From the NCBI GenBank assembly GCA_023132435.1, contig JAGLYF010000165.1, positions 1-32,524 on the forward strand: DNA of 32,524 nt. The letters run 5' to 3'. The notes beneath the pieces are model-generated. The model saw only the letters and a list, made by a program, of their open reading frames with translations. It was not told the origin of the DNA and made no database searches. This document shows, in pieces, positions 8,296-16,904 of this stretch (positions are counted from its first letter, which is position 1; each line of letters starts with the position of its first letter). The DNA comes from Calditrichia bacterium (GTDB lineage: Bacteria; Calditrichota; Calditrichia; JAJRVZ01). The position numbers were made by a program, and so were the translations under genes.

Positions 8296-8664
8296 TCAAT
8301 GAGAATCGGAACTTATGTCTTCCAAGTTAACAAATCTGATAAAGTCATACCGTCGAAGTGAATTGATAAATTGTCCGAGACGATCATCAACCGGTTCAAT
8401 CGATTCCCCAAATTCTTTTTTCATTTTTTCACCAATTTCTGCGAATGATACTTTCCCATCAATATTCTTCCAGGCGAAAGATCCAATTTTATCCAGCTTT
8501 ACAGAATAATCCGGGCTTTTTAATCTTGGTAACAGGTATTTTTTTAATAAAGGATTTTTAAACTTTGGTTTTTTGATTACGACAAATTGAGTTTCCGGAT
8601 CAGTCTCCCAATCCATTTTACGTTCAGGAATTAACTGCGTCCAGTCTGTTTGATCCTTTTCCAA
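8296..8664 (-). CDS. PqqD-like peptide-binding protein
   Basis: A 122-residue protein with the PqqD fold region at about 52-115: LDKIGSFAWKNIDGKVSFAEIGEKM followed by EPVDDRLGQFINSLRRYDFIRF. PqqD-type domains (RiPP recognition elements) bind precursor peptides, and free-standing ones partner radical-SAM or other peptide-modifying enzymes. Neither an enzyme nor a precursor peptide was found nearby. The start is TTG, chosen because AAAGGA lies 6 bases upstream and no better start exists. It is downstream of, and in the same direction as, the OPT transporter gene, but a terminator and a 31-bp palindrome separate them. A role linked to peptide uptake is speculative. Confidence 0.75.
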   Translation of the reverse strand: MEKDQTDWTQLIPERKMDWETDPETQFVVIKKPKFKNPLLKKYLLPRLKSPDYSVKLDKIGSFAWKNIDGKVSFAEIGEKMKKEFGESIEPVDDRLGQFINSLRRYDFIRFVNLEDISSDSH

Positions 8665-8692
8665 GCCCGTTCCTTTCTAAAAATATAAACAA

Positions 8693-8723
8693 GATGTAGT
8701 CCATCTTGAAGATGGACTACATC
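8693..8723. repeat. Perfect 31-bp palindrome
   Basis: Arms of 15 bases (GATGTAGTCCATCTT at 8693-8707 and its exact reverse complement at 8709-8723) flank one central base. It lies 29 bases upstream of the PqqD-like start and just past the OPT terminator. Possible roles are an operator, an mRNA 5' hairpin or a dispersed palindromic repeat. No second copy was seen in the window. Confidence 0.8.
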
Positions 8724-8734
8724 TATCATTATAT

Positions 8735-8765
8735 AAAAAAGGGGAGTATAAAATGATTCCCCTTT
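8735..8765 (-). terminator. Rho-independent terminator of the OPT transporter gene
   Basis: Read on the minus strand, AAAGGGGAAT (8765-8756) pairs with ACTCCCCTTT (8747-8738, one G-T wobble) across an 8-base loop and runs into six T residues. It begins nine bases after the transporter stop codon. Confidence 0.8.
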
Positions 8766-8773
8766 AAAAAAGA

Positions 8774-10741
8774 TTAAAGTTGTTCCCGTGCATTATTTAG
8801 TGGCACTTTAATCAGCAAGTAAAATAATCCAATAAAGGCTAAAATCCCTAGCCAAGGCGTTGGATCAAACAGGGTATAATCGGATAGATTAAATGTACCC
8901 TCACTCAAACTGACTCCCGCGACAACAAAAGCCAGAATCACTGCCGTCAGGGATTCACCGGCAATCAGACCGGAAGATAGAAGAACACCTGTATTTTCAG
9001 CCTTTGTTTTCTGCGCATTCGTCGCATTATTTTTCTTCAGCGAAGATTCCAGGAACCATTTAATGATTCCACCTACAAAAATGGCGGCAGTCGAATGAAA
9101 AGGCAAGTACATTCCAACAGCAACCAACATCGGAGAAGGTGCTTTTACAAGAATAAGCCCAAAGGCCAGAAACATTCCGGAAAGGACCAGGGGCCAGGCC
9201 ATATCACCACCGACTATACCGCGGGCCATCAATGCCATAAGCCCTGCCTGAGGGGCAGGAAGATTTTCACTGCCAATATGATATACCTGATCAAGAACAA
9301 TCATAGCCCAGATGAGGACCAAGGCGGCAGCAACAACACCAATTATCTCACCAATTTGCATACGCCACGGTGTTCCACCAAGAATATGTCCAACTTTCAG
9401 ATCCTGCATCATATCTCCGGCAATACCGGCGGCACAACAGACAATCCCTGCAACGCCCAAAACAGCCATAATTCCCTGATTTCCGGTTACCCCTATACCA
9501 ACCATCAGTAAGGCGGCGATAAGCAGTGAGGAAAGCGTTAAGCCGCTTATAGGGTTATTTGAACTGCCAACCAGACCAACAAGATAACCGGCAACAGCGG
9601 CGAAAAGAAAGCCAACAATAATCATCACAATTGTTAAGAGAACTGATCCACCAATTGATCCGCTAAAATAGTGATAGAGTAAAAAAAGCGGAATTGCAGT
9701 AGCTCCGATTGTAATCATCACTTTTTTAAAATCCAAATCAATTTCAAGCCGGCTTACCTTTTCATCACCACCCGATTTTGAATCGGCAATATCTCTCAAA
9801 GCCTTTTTAATTCCTGTGACAAGCGCAGAGCGGAGATTATACAAAGTATAGAAGGCGGCAACAATCATTGTGCCTACAGCAAGGGGTCGCACCTGACGCA
9901 TCCATACTTCCATACTGATATCCACCCAGCTGCTGCCGGTTTCCAGTAAATTACTCAAATCAGGATTGAGAAAAACAAAGGCAGGAACCAGAAATAACCA
10001 GCCAGACACAGCTCCGGCGAAGAGGACAGCAGAAACCCGCATACCTACAATGAAACCAACACCTATCAATGCAGGGGATGCAGCGGGCGATTCAAATAGA
10101 AATCCACCTCCGTAGCTAATTTCTTTTCCAAGCATGTTGATTTTTGATGAAGCCATAGGGAAAAAGTCCCGAACATAGTCCTTAACCATGTGAAGACCAT
10201 TGGCATTTTTAAATAATTCCCAAAGAGCAGCAAGACCCATGGCACTAAACACATATACAGCACCGGTTTGTCCTCCCTGACCGGCTTTGACAATCTCAGA
10301 AGCGGCTACGCTTTCCGGGAAGGGAAGATCGGCTTCTTCGACGAGAGAGCGCCGTAGAATAATGACAAATAAAACTCCAAGAACACCGCCAATAAGCATA
10401 ATCGCAGTACTTTCCCAATAGCGAAGTTCCTCCCAGACGCCACTAATAACAAAGGCAGGAATGGTAAAAATCGCACCGGCAATTAGTGCTTCACCAACAG
10501 AGGCCGTAGTTCTTGCCATATTTTCCTCTAAAATTGTACCATTAAAGATTCTTAGGGCGGCCATAGCAACCACAGCCGCGGGAAATGTGGCAGCAACAGT
10601 CAATCCGGCTTTCATCCCTAAATAAGCGTTGGCTGCACCTAATACAATAGCCATTATAACACCCAGGACAATCGCTTTTACCGATAATTCCTTCATATCA
10701 GAATCTGCAGGTACAAACGGTTCAAACGCCGTTTTTTCCAT
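8774..10741 (-). CDS. OPT-family oligopeptide transporter
   Basis: A 655-residue polytopic inner-membrane protein of the OPT (oligopeptide/yellow-stripe-like) family, which take up small peptides or metal chelates by proton-coupled transport. The hydrophobic pattern suggests about 14-16 membrane segments. Family-typical stretches include VLGAANAYLGMKAGLTVAATFPAAV near the N terminus, LPFPESVAASEIVKAG, and GIVCCAAGIAGDMMQDLKVGHILGGTPWRMQ. The start ATG has a strong AAGGAG site. A promoter (10806-10834) and a terminator (8735-8765) frame it as a single-gene unit. The substrate cannot be told from sequence; bacterial members are often annotated as peptide importers. Confidence 0.93.
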   Translation of the reverse strand: MEKTAFEPFVPADSDMKELSVKAIVLGVIMAIVLGAANAYLGMKAGLTVAATFPAAVVAMAALRIFNGTILEENMARTTASVGEALIAGAIFTIPAFVISGVWEELRYWESTAIMLIGGVLGVLFVIILRRSLVEEADLPFPESVAASEIVKAGQGGQTGAVYVFSAMGLAALWELFKNANGLHMVKDYVRDFFPMASSKINMLGKEISYGGGFLFESPAASPALIGVGFIVGMRVSAVLFAGAVSGWLFLVPAFVFLNPDLSNLLETGSSWVDISMEVWMRQVRPLAVGTMIVAAFYTLYNLRSALVTGIKKALRDIADSKSGGDEKVSRLEIDLDFKKVMITIGATAIPLFLLYHYFSGSIGGSVLLTIVMIIVGFLFAAVAGYLVGLVGSSNNPISGLTLSSLLIAALLMVGIGVTGNQGIMAVLGVAGIVCCAAGIAGDMMQDLKVGHILGGTPWRMQIGEIIGVVAAALVLIWAMIVLDQVYHIGSENLPAPQAGLMALMARGIVGGDMAWPLVLSGMFLAFGLILVKAPSPMLVAVGMYLPFHSTAAIFVGGIIKWFLESSLKKNNATNAQKTKAENTGVLLSSGLIAGESLTAVILAFVVAGVSLSEGTFNLSDYTLFDPTPWLGILAFIGLFYLLIKVPLNNAREQL

Positions 10742-10805
10742 AAGCGCTCCTTGTGAATTGATTGTTTGTAATTAATTGAAAGATTTCAGGAAGAAAATTG
10801 TGTAG

Positions 10806-10834
10806 AAACTACTTTTTAACCCCAAAAAAGTCAA
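10806..10834 (-). promoter_or_regulatory. Sigma-70-type promoter for the OPT gene
   Basis: On the minus strand TTGACT (10834-10829) is followed after exactly 17 bases by TAGTTT (10811-10806). This puts the predicted transcript start near 10799 and leaves a leader of about 58 bases before the ATG at 10741. Confidence 0.55.
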
Positions 10835-10846
10835 GAGATATTTATC

Positions 10847-10914
10847 CGCCGCTTTCATACTTGTAGTTGGGAAGGTTCTCCAGGAAATGTAGCAAAATCG
10901 AACTATGAACGGCG
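10847..10914. other. Imperfect stem-loop in the OPT-truA divergent gap
   Basis: CGCCG plus TTCATA (10847-10859, with a two-base bulge) pairs with TATGAA plus CGGCG (10904-10914), closing a loop of about 45 bases. It lies upstream of the OPT promoter and 115 bases before truA. It could be part of a small RNA or a truA leader, or chance. A second short hairpin (GGGCTT 10941-10946 with AAGCCC 10953-10958) follows. Nothing else is recognisable in this 287-base divergent gap. Confidence 0.3.
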
Positions 10915-11028
10915 CTAAGTTTAGGATATATTATAGGTTAGGGCTTTTTTTTAAGCCCAAATCGATTTGCAATAAGTTTAAAGAATGATTAAGTTAATCC
11001 TTGTTTTTTAAGAATTTTTATAAAAAAT

Positions 11029-11754
11029 ATGCGGTTTCGCCTCATAATCGAATATGACGGATCAGCCTACAATGGTTGGCAAATACAAAATGGCCAGTTA
11101 ACTGTCCAGGGTGAAATTGAGCACGCATTAAAACAGATTTTTTCGGATCATATTGGAATTGTTGGTGCCGGTCGCACAGATACGGGAGTTCATGCACGAG
11201 GACAGGTTGCCCATTTTGATCTCGAATATCAGACAGATCCCGGAAAATTGCTGCGTTCTTTGAACGGGATATTAAAAACAGATATTCGGATTAAAGATAT
11301 TTCGTTGGTAAATTCCAACTTTCATGCACGGTACAGCGCAAAATTACGTGAATATCATTATTGCATTGCTCTTCAACCAACAGCGCTACTGCGTGATTAT
11401 TCATGGCATTTAACTTATAACCTTGATCTGAAGCGAATGAACAAAGCAGCAAAAGGCATTGCAGGTCGAAATGATTTCACCAGCTTTTGCCGCATAAAAT
11501 CAGAAGTGAATAATCATTTTTGTCACATAAAAAAAGCACAGTGGCTCAAAAAAAATGATCTTTTAATATTTATAATTCAGGCGGACAGGTTTCTTCACGG
11601 TATGGTGCGCGCGCTTGTGGGAACATTTGTAGATGTAGGCAGATCCAAACTAAATGTCGCTGATATAAATGACATATTGAGAGATAAAAATCGTTCATTA
11701 GCCAGTCAATCTGCACCAGCCAGAGGATTGATTTTGGAAAAAATATTTTATTAA
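11029..11754 (+). CDS. truA: tRNA pseudouridine(38-40) synthase
   Basis: A 241-residue TruA, which isomerises uridines 38-40 in the tRNA anticodon arm. The N terminus RLIIEYDGSAYNGWQIQ and the catalytic motif GAGRTDTGVHARGQVAHF with Asp at about residue 51 are clear. Further family stretches are FHARYSAKLREYHY and, near the C terminus, FLHGMVRALVGTFVDVGRSK. The length is typical. The gene starts at an ATG preceded by an A/T-rich leader without a strong ribosome-binding site. An inserted element separates it from fsa, so the original neighbour was probably fsa. Confidence 0.96.
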   Translation: MRFRLIIEYDGSAYNGWQIQNGQLTVQGEIEHALKQIFSDHIGIVGAGRTDTGVHARGQVAHFDLEYQTDPGKLLRSLNGILKTDIRIKDISLVNSNFHARYSAKLREYHYCIALQPTALLRDYSWHLTYNLDLKRMNKAAKGIAGRNDFTSFCRIKSEVNNHFCHIKKAQWLKKNDLLIFIIQADRFLHGMVRALVGTFVDVGRSKLNVADINDILRDKNRSLASQSAPARGLILEKIFY

Positions 11755-11773
11755 AAATAGGCAATTTATAGAT

Positions 11774-12331
11774 AGGTAGTGTCAAAAGTTACATGAAAAA
11801 ATGAAAAATAGGATTAAAAGATGAAACCACAGAGACCTCAGAGAAATACTCTGAGAACTCTTAAAGAATATCCCTTTAAAGATATTACTGAGAAAATAAT
11901 ATCCTGTGCTATAGAAGTTCATTCTTCACTTGGACCAGGTCTATTAGAAAATTTATATGAAGAGGCAATGGAGCATGAACTAAAGTCACGGGGTATTGTA
12001 TATAAAAGACAGAAAGAACTTGAGATTAAATATAAGGGTAATCCTATTGGGAATTATAGATTAGATTATTTGATAGAAAACAAGGTGATTGTTGAATTAA
12101 AGTGTGTTGAAGCAATAAAGGGTATTCATATTGCTCAAGTGTTGACTTATCTGAAAGCAGAGAATCTAAGAGTTGGACTGTTGATCAATTTTAATGTAGA
12201 CAAATTAAAAGAAGGAATAAGGAGAGTCATATTATAAGAGATCACAGAGAGGAGATAATGAGAAGCAGTATTAACAAAAATAAAATTAATAGATTACTCC
12301 GTGTACTCTGTGGTTATTTTTTACACTACCT
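11774..12331. mobile_element. Inverted-repeat-bounded mini-element carrying a GxxExxY gene
   Basis: The block begins AGGTAGTGT (11774-11782) and ends with the exact inverse ACACTACCT (12323-12331). The similarity continues inward: both arms have A-rich tracts and then an AACCACAGAG-like sequence (11824 onward; inverted near 12300-12315). ATAGAT directly abuts both outer ends (11768-11773 and 12332-12337), as a target-site duplication would; counted with overlap, TATAGATAG is shared. The only gene inside is the GxxExxY protein, with no transposase. This indicates a non-autonomous insertion between truA and fsa. The mobilising enzyme is unknown. Confidence 0.6.
11821..12237 (+). CDS. GxxExxY protein, PD-(D/E)XK nuclease-like
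   Basis: A 138-residue member of the GxxExxY family (PDDEXK_3). The name-giving motif is visible as GLLENLY at about residues 40-46, in the context IEVHSSLGPGLLENLYEEAM. The nuclease-like site is LDYLI (Asp about 82) followed by VELKC (Glu and Lys about 92 and 94). The biological role of the family is not established. The first 20 or so residues (rich in Q, R, P) are encoded by the element's repeat sequence and precede the conserved start region DITEKII, so this N terminus may be non-conserved. An AGGA before the ATG is a modest ribosome-binding site. It is the only gene in the inverted-repeat element. Confidence 0.88.
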   Translation: MKPQRPQRNTLRTLKEYPFKDITEKIISCAIEVHSSLGPGLLENLYEEAMEHELKSRGIVYKRQKELEIKYKGNPIGNYRLDYLIENKVIVELKCVEAIKGIHIAQVLTYLKAENLRVGLLINFNVDKLKEGIRRVIL

Positions 12332-12353
12332 ATAGATAGAAGGAGAGGAATAT

Positions 12354-13004
12354 ATGAAGTTCTTTATCGATACAGCAAATATCGACGAAATTAAGGAAGC
12401 GGCGAGCATTGGCGTTCTTGATGGTGTCACTACGAATCCAACCCTGATTTCAAGGGAAGAAGGGCATCCAACAGATATTTTGCGAAAGATCTGCGAAATC
12501 GTAGACGGTCCAATCAGTGCAGAAGTTATTTCTCTCGATTGGGAAGGTATGGTTAAAGAAGGAACAGAGATAGCAAAACTTCACCAGAATATTGTAGTAA
12601 AAATTCCGATGACCAAAGAGGGTCTAAAAGCCGTAAAGGCGCTGAATTCGGACGGTATAAGAACAAATGTCACTCTGGTTTTCACTGCTATCCAGGCATT
12701 ACTGGCGGCCCGGGCCGGAGCTAGTTTTATCAGTCCCTTTGTTGGACGACTTGATGATATTACAACACCCGGAATGGAAGTAATCTCCCAAATTGTGCAA
12801 ATCTTCCGTAATTATAGTATTCAGACAGAAATCATTGTGGCCAGTGTTCGAAATCCCTTACATGTCCTTGACGCTGCCTTGATGGGCGCTGACATTGCTA
12901 CGATCCCCTTTAAAGTGATCGAACAACTTACAAAACATCCGTTAACGGACAAGGGAATTGAGAACTTCTTAAAAGATTGGGAAAAAGTTAAAAAACGCAT
13001 GTAA
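12354..13004 (+). CDS. fsa: Transaldolase / fructose-6-phosphate aldolase family
   Basis: A 216-residue short transaldolase of the TalC/FSA type, a cytoplasmic class I aldolase barrel acting in the non-oxidative pentose phosphate pathway or on fructose 6-phosphate. It shows [28 protein letters not shown], the Schiff-base Lys in [13 protein letters not shown] (about residue 85), and [33 protein letters not shown]. The ATG is preceded by AGGAGAGG. Whether the in vivo activity is transaldolase or aldolase cannot be decided here. The element described above ends 22 bases upstream of the start and may have changed its promoter context. Confidence 0.93.
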   Translation: MKFFIDTANIDEIKEAASIGVLDGVTTNPTLISREEGHPTDILRKICEIVDGPISAEVISLDWEGMVKEGTEIAKLHQNIVVKIPMTKEGLKAVKALNSDGIRTNVTLVFTAIQALLAARAGASFISPFVGRLDDITTPGMEVISQIVQIFRNYSIQTEIIVASVRNPLHVLDAALMGADIATIPFKVIEQLTKHPLTDKGIENFLKDWEKVKKRM

Positions 13005-13017
13005 AATTCGTATCATT

Positions 13018-14229
13018 ATGTCAAGAAAAACTATTCGAACAATCTTTATTTTCTGTATAGGGATAATAGCAGGAATCTTTTTATATCTTCATTTTGGATC
13101 AGATTCTGAGAGTTCATCATTAGGAGAAGATTCCCTTTTTGTAAATAACCTATACGATAATTCTTCAATAGATAAAATTAATCAGGATATTAATTCCTCC
13201 AGACAAAACAGTATAACCCGGGCAGTAAGTATATTAAGTCCTGCCGTTGTTGGAATCAATGTAACCCAGGTACGTGAATATCAAAGAAGGAGCCCATTTT
13301 CTACCCGGGATCCTCAGTTACGTGAATTCTTCCCGGATCTTTTTAAAGACTATCGTTATCAGCAGCAAATAAGCTCCCTTGGTTCAGGTTTTATTATCTC
13401 TTCTGATGGTTATATTCTTACCAATGAACACGTCGTTGAAAATGCCACCGAGGTAATCATTACGATAACAAATGGTGAAAAAGCGGAAGCGCAAATAGTC
13501 GGCATTGATCCGAAATCCGATGTGGCCTTGTTGAAAATTGATATAAATTCTCTACAATATGCAAAATTAGGTAATTCGGATGACGTTATATTGGGTGAAT
13601 GGGCTATTGCTGTTGGTAATCCTTTCGGTCTTTTTGAAATTAACAACAGGGCAACGGTAACTGTCGGGGTCATTAGCGCGCTTAACCGGGATTTTGGAGA
13701 AATGAGTGGACGTATTTATCAGGATATGATCCAAACAGATGCCTCAATAAATCATGGAAATAGCGGTGGACCGTTATGTAATGCTCTTGGTGAAGTGATT
13801 GGAATGAATACGTTTATTTATTCAGATCGGGGGGAGGGATCTGTCGGAATTGGATTTGCCATCCCAATAAACAGAATATCACGATTGATCGAGGATTTAA
13901 AAACAAATCGGAAAATCGATAGGGATTTCTGGATTGGTATACGTGTTAAAAATCTTGATCGTGTCATAGCGCGTAAAATGGGGTATAATGGTACAGATGG
14001 TGTTGTTGTAACTTATATCGACAGACGAAGTCCTGCAGAAAAGGCAGGTATGAAGCTTGGAGATATTGTCATAAAGCTCGGAAATACCGCTATTGCACTT
14101 GACAAACATATGACTGAAGCAATTTACGAAGAAGATCTCAGAGTTGGTGATACTTTAGCTATTCAAGTGTGGAGAGATGGTAAGATAGTTAATCTGAACT
14201 TGAATCTGGAAAGCATCAGGGACTATTAA
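13018..14229 (+). CDS. HtrA/DegP-family periplasmic serine protease
   Basis: A 403-residue envelope-stress protease. An N-terminal hydrophobic segment (about 6-24) is a signal peptide or anchor. The trypsin-like domain carries the triad His138 (TNEHVV), Asp168 (SDVALLKI) and Ser249 (GNSGGPL). One PDZ domain follows at about 300-400 (GVVVTYIDRRSPAEKAGMKLGDIV). A single PDZ resembles DegS or HhoA rather than two-PDZ DegP. It starts 14 bases after fsa and purB follows after one base, so it is inside the operon. The ribosome-binding site is weak. It degrades or refolds misfolded exported proteins by family knowledge. Confidence 0.94.
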   Translation: MSRKTIRTIFIFCIGIIAGIFLYLHFGSDSESSSLGEDSLFVNNLYDNSSIDKINQDINSSRQNSITRAVSILSPAVVGINVTQVREYQRRSPFSTRDPQLREFFPDLFKDYRYQQQISSLGSGFIISSDGYILTNEHVVENATEVIITITNGEKAEAQIVGIDPKSDVALLKIDINSLQYAKLGNSDDVILGEWAIAVGNPFGLFEINNRATVTVGVISALNRDFGEMSGRIYQDMIQTDASINHGNSGGPLCNALGEVIGMNTFIYSDRGEGSVGIGFAIPINRISRLIEDLKTNRKIDRDFWIGIRVKNLDRVIARKMGYNGTDGVVVTYIDRRSPAEKAGMKLGDIVIKLGNTAIALDKHMTEAIYEEDLRVGDTLAIQVWRDGKIVNLNLNLESIRDY

Positions 14230-14230
14230 T

Positions 14231-15526
14231 ATGATCGATAGATACTCCATGCCCGAGATTGCCGATATCTGGAGTGATAATAATCGATTTTCAATCTGGC
14301 TAAAAATAGAAATCTTAGCCGTAGAAGCACTTTCCGATGCAGGAGTTGTACCAAAATCATCTCTTGAAACAATAAAAGAAAAAGCTGATTTTGACGTTTC
14401 CCAAATCCTTAAAATTGAAGAAGAGGTGAAACACGACGTAATTGCTTTTCTTACCAATGTGGCTGAATATGTGGGTGAGGATTCACGCTACATTCACTAT
14501 GGAATGACCTCTTCTGACGTTTTGGATACGGCCCTGGCTGTTCAGATGGTACAGGCTGGTGAAACCATAAAAAAATTACTTGCTGAACTGATTTCTGTAA
14601 TTAAAACCCGGGCTTTAGAAACCAGGAATATGGTGATGGTCGGACGATCGCACGGAGTTCATGCCGAACCGATCACTTTTGGTTTTAAATTAGCATTGTG
14701 GTATGATGAATTAAATCGTCAGATGGAAAGATTGAGTCAGGCCATCGATACTATCAGGGTTGGACAGATTTCAGGGGCAGTTGGAACTTTTGACCATCTT
14801 GATCCATCTATCCAGGACTATGTATGTGAGAAATTGGGACTTAAATCTGCCAATATTTCATCCCAAATTCTCCAGCGCGACCGTCATGCACATTACATGA
14901 ATACGATATCCCTTATTGGCGGAAGCCTTGAAAAAATTGCAATTGAAATCAGACATCTTCAGCGTACCGAGGTTCTTGAAGCGACAGAGTTCTTTTCTAA
15001 GGGTCAAAAAGGTTCTTCGGCTATGCCGCATAAAAAAAATCCGATTATCAGTGAACGTATATGCGGACTTGCCCGCTTATTAAGGGGAAACGCTTTAGCT
15101 GCCATGGAAAACATGGCCCTCTGGCATGAAAGAGATATATCTCATTCATCGGTTGAAAGGGTAATCCTTCCGGATTCCACGATCACATTATATTATATGC
15201 TGAAAAAAGCTATAGAATTAATTAAGAATCTGGAATTGAATCCGGAAAAAATGCAAGAGAACCTGAATTTAACACATGGGTTAATATTCTCACAGGCTGT
15301 GATGCTGGCTTTAACCAAAAAAGGTCTTAGTCGGGAAGAATCTTATAAATTGGTCCAGCGAAATGCTATGAAGGTATGGGACGAAAATATTTCCTTTTAT
15401 GAAGCCCTAAAAGGGGACAACGAGTTTTTGGCGGTGATATCAATAAATGAAATTGAAGATATATTTAAATTAGAGAACCGGTTAAAAAATCTTGACACTA
15501 TTTTTACAAGAGTTGGCCTGGGTTAA
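14231..15526 (+). CDS. purB: Adenylosuccinate lyase
   Basis: A 431-residue enzyme acting twice in purine synthesis, cleaving SAICAR to AICAR and adenylosuccinate to AMP, with release of fumarate. The fumarase/aspartase superfamily signature GSSAMPHKKNP is at about 261-271, with the catalytic-loop Ser included. GMTSSDVLDTA (about 91-101) and GRSHGVHAEP (about 138-147) supply further active-site residues. The length is typical of the shorter bacterial type. It begins one base after the htrA stop and is followed by purC after 18 bases, so the purine genes are coupled. Confidence 0.97.
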   Translation: MIDRYSMPEIADIWSDNNRFSIWLKIEILAVEALSDAGVVPKSSLETIKEKADFDVSQILKIEEEVKHDVIAFLTNVAEYVGEDSRYIHYGMTSSDVLDTALAVQMVQAGETIKKLLAELISVIKTRALETRNMVMVGRSHGVHAEPITFGFKLALWYDELNRQMERLSQAIDTIRVGQISGAVGTFDHLDPSIQDYVCEKLGLKSANISSQILQRDRHAHYMNTISLIGGSLEKIAIEIRHLQRTEVLEATEFFSKGQKGSSAMPHKKNPIISERICGLARLLRGNALAAMENMALWHERDISHSSVERVILPDSTITLYYMLKKAIELIKNLELNPEKMQENLNLTHGLIFSQAVMLALTKKGLSREESYKLVQRNAMKVWDENISFYEALKGDNEFLAVISINEIEDIFKLENRLKNLDTIFTRVGLG

Positions 15527-15544
15527 ATAAAAAAGGAGGTACCA

Positions 15545-16255
15545 TTGTCGAATAAAAAACTTCTTGACGAAGTAGGCGCAAAAAAGATTTACGAAGGTGA
15601 TTCTGAAGATAGGCTTATCCTGTCCTTTAACGATAGCATGGTTGATGCTGATGGCAACCTGAAGGGAAAAGTCAAGGGGAAAGCTGCTAAGAACAATGAT
15701 ATTTCCAGCCAGATTTTTGAATATCTTGAGAGTTATAATGTGATGACACATTTTATCTCGAAATTGAGTGATAAGGAAATGCAGGTCAAGAAAAGTGAAA
15801 TATTACCTTTAGAAATTATCGTCTCAAATGCCGTAGATAAAAGCCTGAGTAAAAGGTTCGGAATGGAAGAAGGTTCTTTACTCAATGCACCTGTAGTTGA
15901 ATACTATTATAAAAATGAAAAATTGAAAAATCCAATCGTCAATGAATCTCATATTAATGCTCTTAATCTGATCGGTCAGGAAGAAGTCCATTATCTGGGT
16001 AGAACGGTTGCCAAAGTTAATGCCGTGCTTAAATCATTTTTTGAAAGAAGAAATATGATCCTGGTAGAATTACGAATAACATTAGGCAGATATAAAAGCT
16101 ATCTACTGGTCGGAGACGAAATATCACCGGATACCTGTATATTTTGGAGCATCGACAATGAACATAATATAGATAAGGATGTTTATAGCTATGATAAAGG
16201 TAAAGTGGAAGAAATTTATCAAAATATAGTCAACCAGATAAGTATAAGGGATTAA
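15545..16255 (+). CDS. purC: SAICAR synthetase
   Basis: A 236-residue phosphoribosylaminoimidazole-succinocarboxamide synthase, condensing CAIR with aspartate to give SAICAR, the substrate of PurB encoded just upstream. Recognisable are GAKKIYEGDSEDRLILSFND, KGKAAKNNDISSQIFEYLES, PLEIIVSNAVDKSLSKRFG and LVGDEISPDTCIFWSI near the C terminus. The start is TTG, fixed by a strong AAAGGAGG site 6 bases upstream. The length is normal for the bacterial single-domain enzyme. Confidence 0.96.
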   Translation: MSNKKLLDEVGAKKIYEGDSEDRLILSFNDSMVDADGNLKGKVKGKAAKNNDISSQIFEYLESYNVMTHFISKLSDKEMQVKKSEILPLEIIVSNAVDKSLSKRFGMEEGSLLNAPVVEYYYKNEKLKNPIVNESHINALNLIGQEEVHYLGRTVAKVNAVLKSFFERRNMILVELRITLGRYKSYLLVGDEISPDTCIFWSIDNEHNIDKDVYSYDKGKVEEIYQNIVNQISIRD

Positions 16256-16259
16256 ATTC

Positions 16260-16904
16260 ATGATTGCACCTGATGGGATAAAAGTAATTGTTATAACTCT
16301 TCTGATCTTTGTTTTATGTATAATTGTCACATATTTCTTTCCTGTTCTTCTGTTGAAAATCCTTACCGGTATTGTTGCGATTATATTTCTGTTCAATTTT
16401 TACTTTTTCAGAGATCCGGAACGAAATATACCCAAGGGGAATGATTTGATACTCTCACCTGCCGACGGAACGGTCGTAATGATAGAGGATGTTGATGAAC
16501 CCTATTATTTTAAGACAAAAGTGAGAAGAGTAAGTATTTTTTTATCAGTGTTCGATGTACACGTAAACCGGATACCTGTCATCGGTAAAGTTGAATTCCT
16601 TAAATATATTAAGGGTAAATTCCTGGTGGCTTTTGCTGATAAAGCTTCAGAGGAAAATGAACAGTCAATTATTGGTATCCGTCATGAAAAAGGGAAGATT
16701 CTTTTTAAACAGATTGCCGGTATAATTGCCCGCAGAATTATCTATCATGTTGTTGAAGGGGATACAGTTGATGCAGGAGACCGCTTTGGTTTAATACGAT
16801 ATGGCTCCCGGGTTGATATGTTTTTTCCTGAAAATGTAGAACTAAAGGTTTCTCTTAAAGATAAAGTTTATGGCGGTGAAACAATAATTGGAGAATTTAA
16901 ATAA
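16260..16904 (+). CDS. psd: Phosphatidylserine decarboxylase proenzyme (short type)
   Basis: A 214-residue pyruvoyl enzyme that decarboxylates phosphatidylserine to phosphatidylethanolamine. The N-terminal 50 residues contain two membrane segments. Then follow FYFFRDPERNIP, LSPADGTVV and SVFDVHVNRIPVIGKV. The autocleavage site Gly-Ser is at about 182-183 (FGLIRYGSRVDMF), which makes the Ser-derived pyruvoyl group. This short form is the type usually found next to pssA, which is the next gene with no gap. The ATG starts four bases after the purC stop, so phospholipid and purine genes share the transcript. Confidence 0.95.
   Translation: MIAPDGIKVIVITLLIFVLCIIVTYFFPVLLLKILTGIVAIIFLFNFYFFRDPERNIPKGNDLILSPADGTVVMIEDVDEPYYFKTKVRRVSIFLSVFDVHVNRIPVIGKVEFLKYIKGKFLVAFADKASEENEQSIIGIRHEKGKILFKQIAGIIARRIIYHVVEGDTVDAGDRFGLIRYGSRVDMFFPENVELKVSLKDKVYGGETIIGEFK

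Noticed and set aside
9095-9511. 138-residue plus-strand open frame inside the OPT transporter gene
   Set aside because: Antisense shadow. Its composition (rich in His, Asn, Thr, Gln) is typical of reading hydrophobic codons on the opposite strand.
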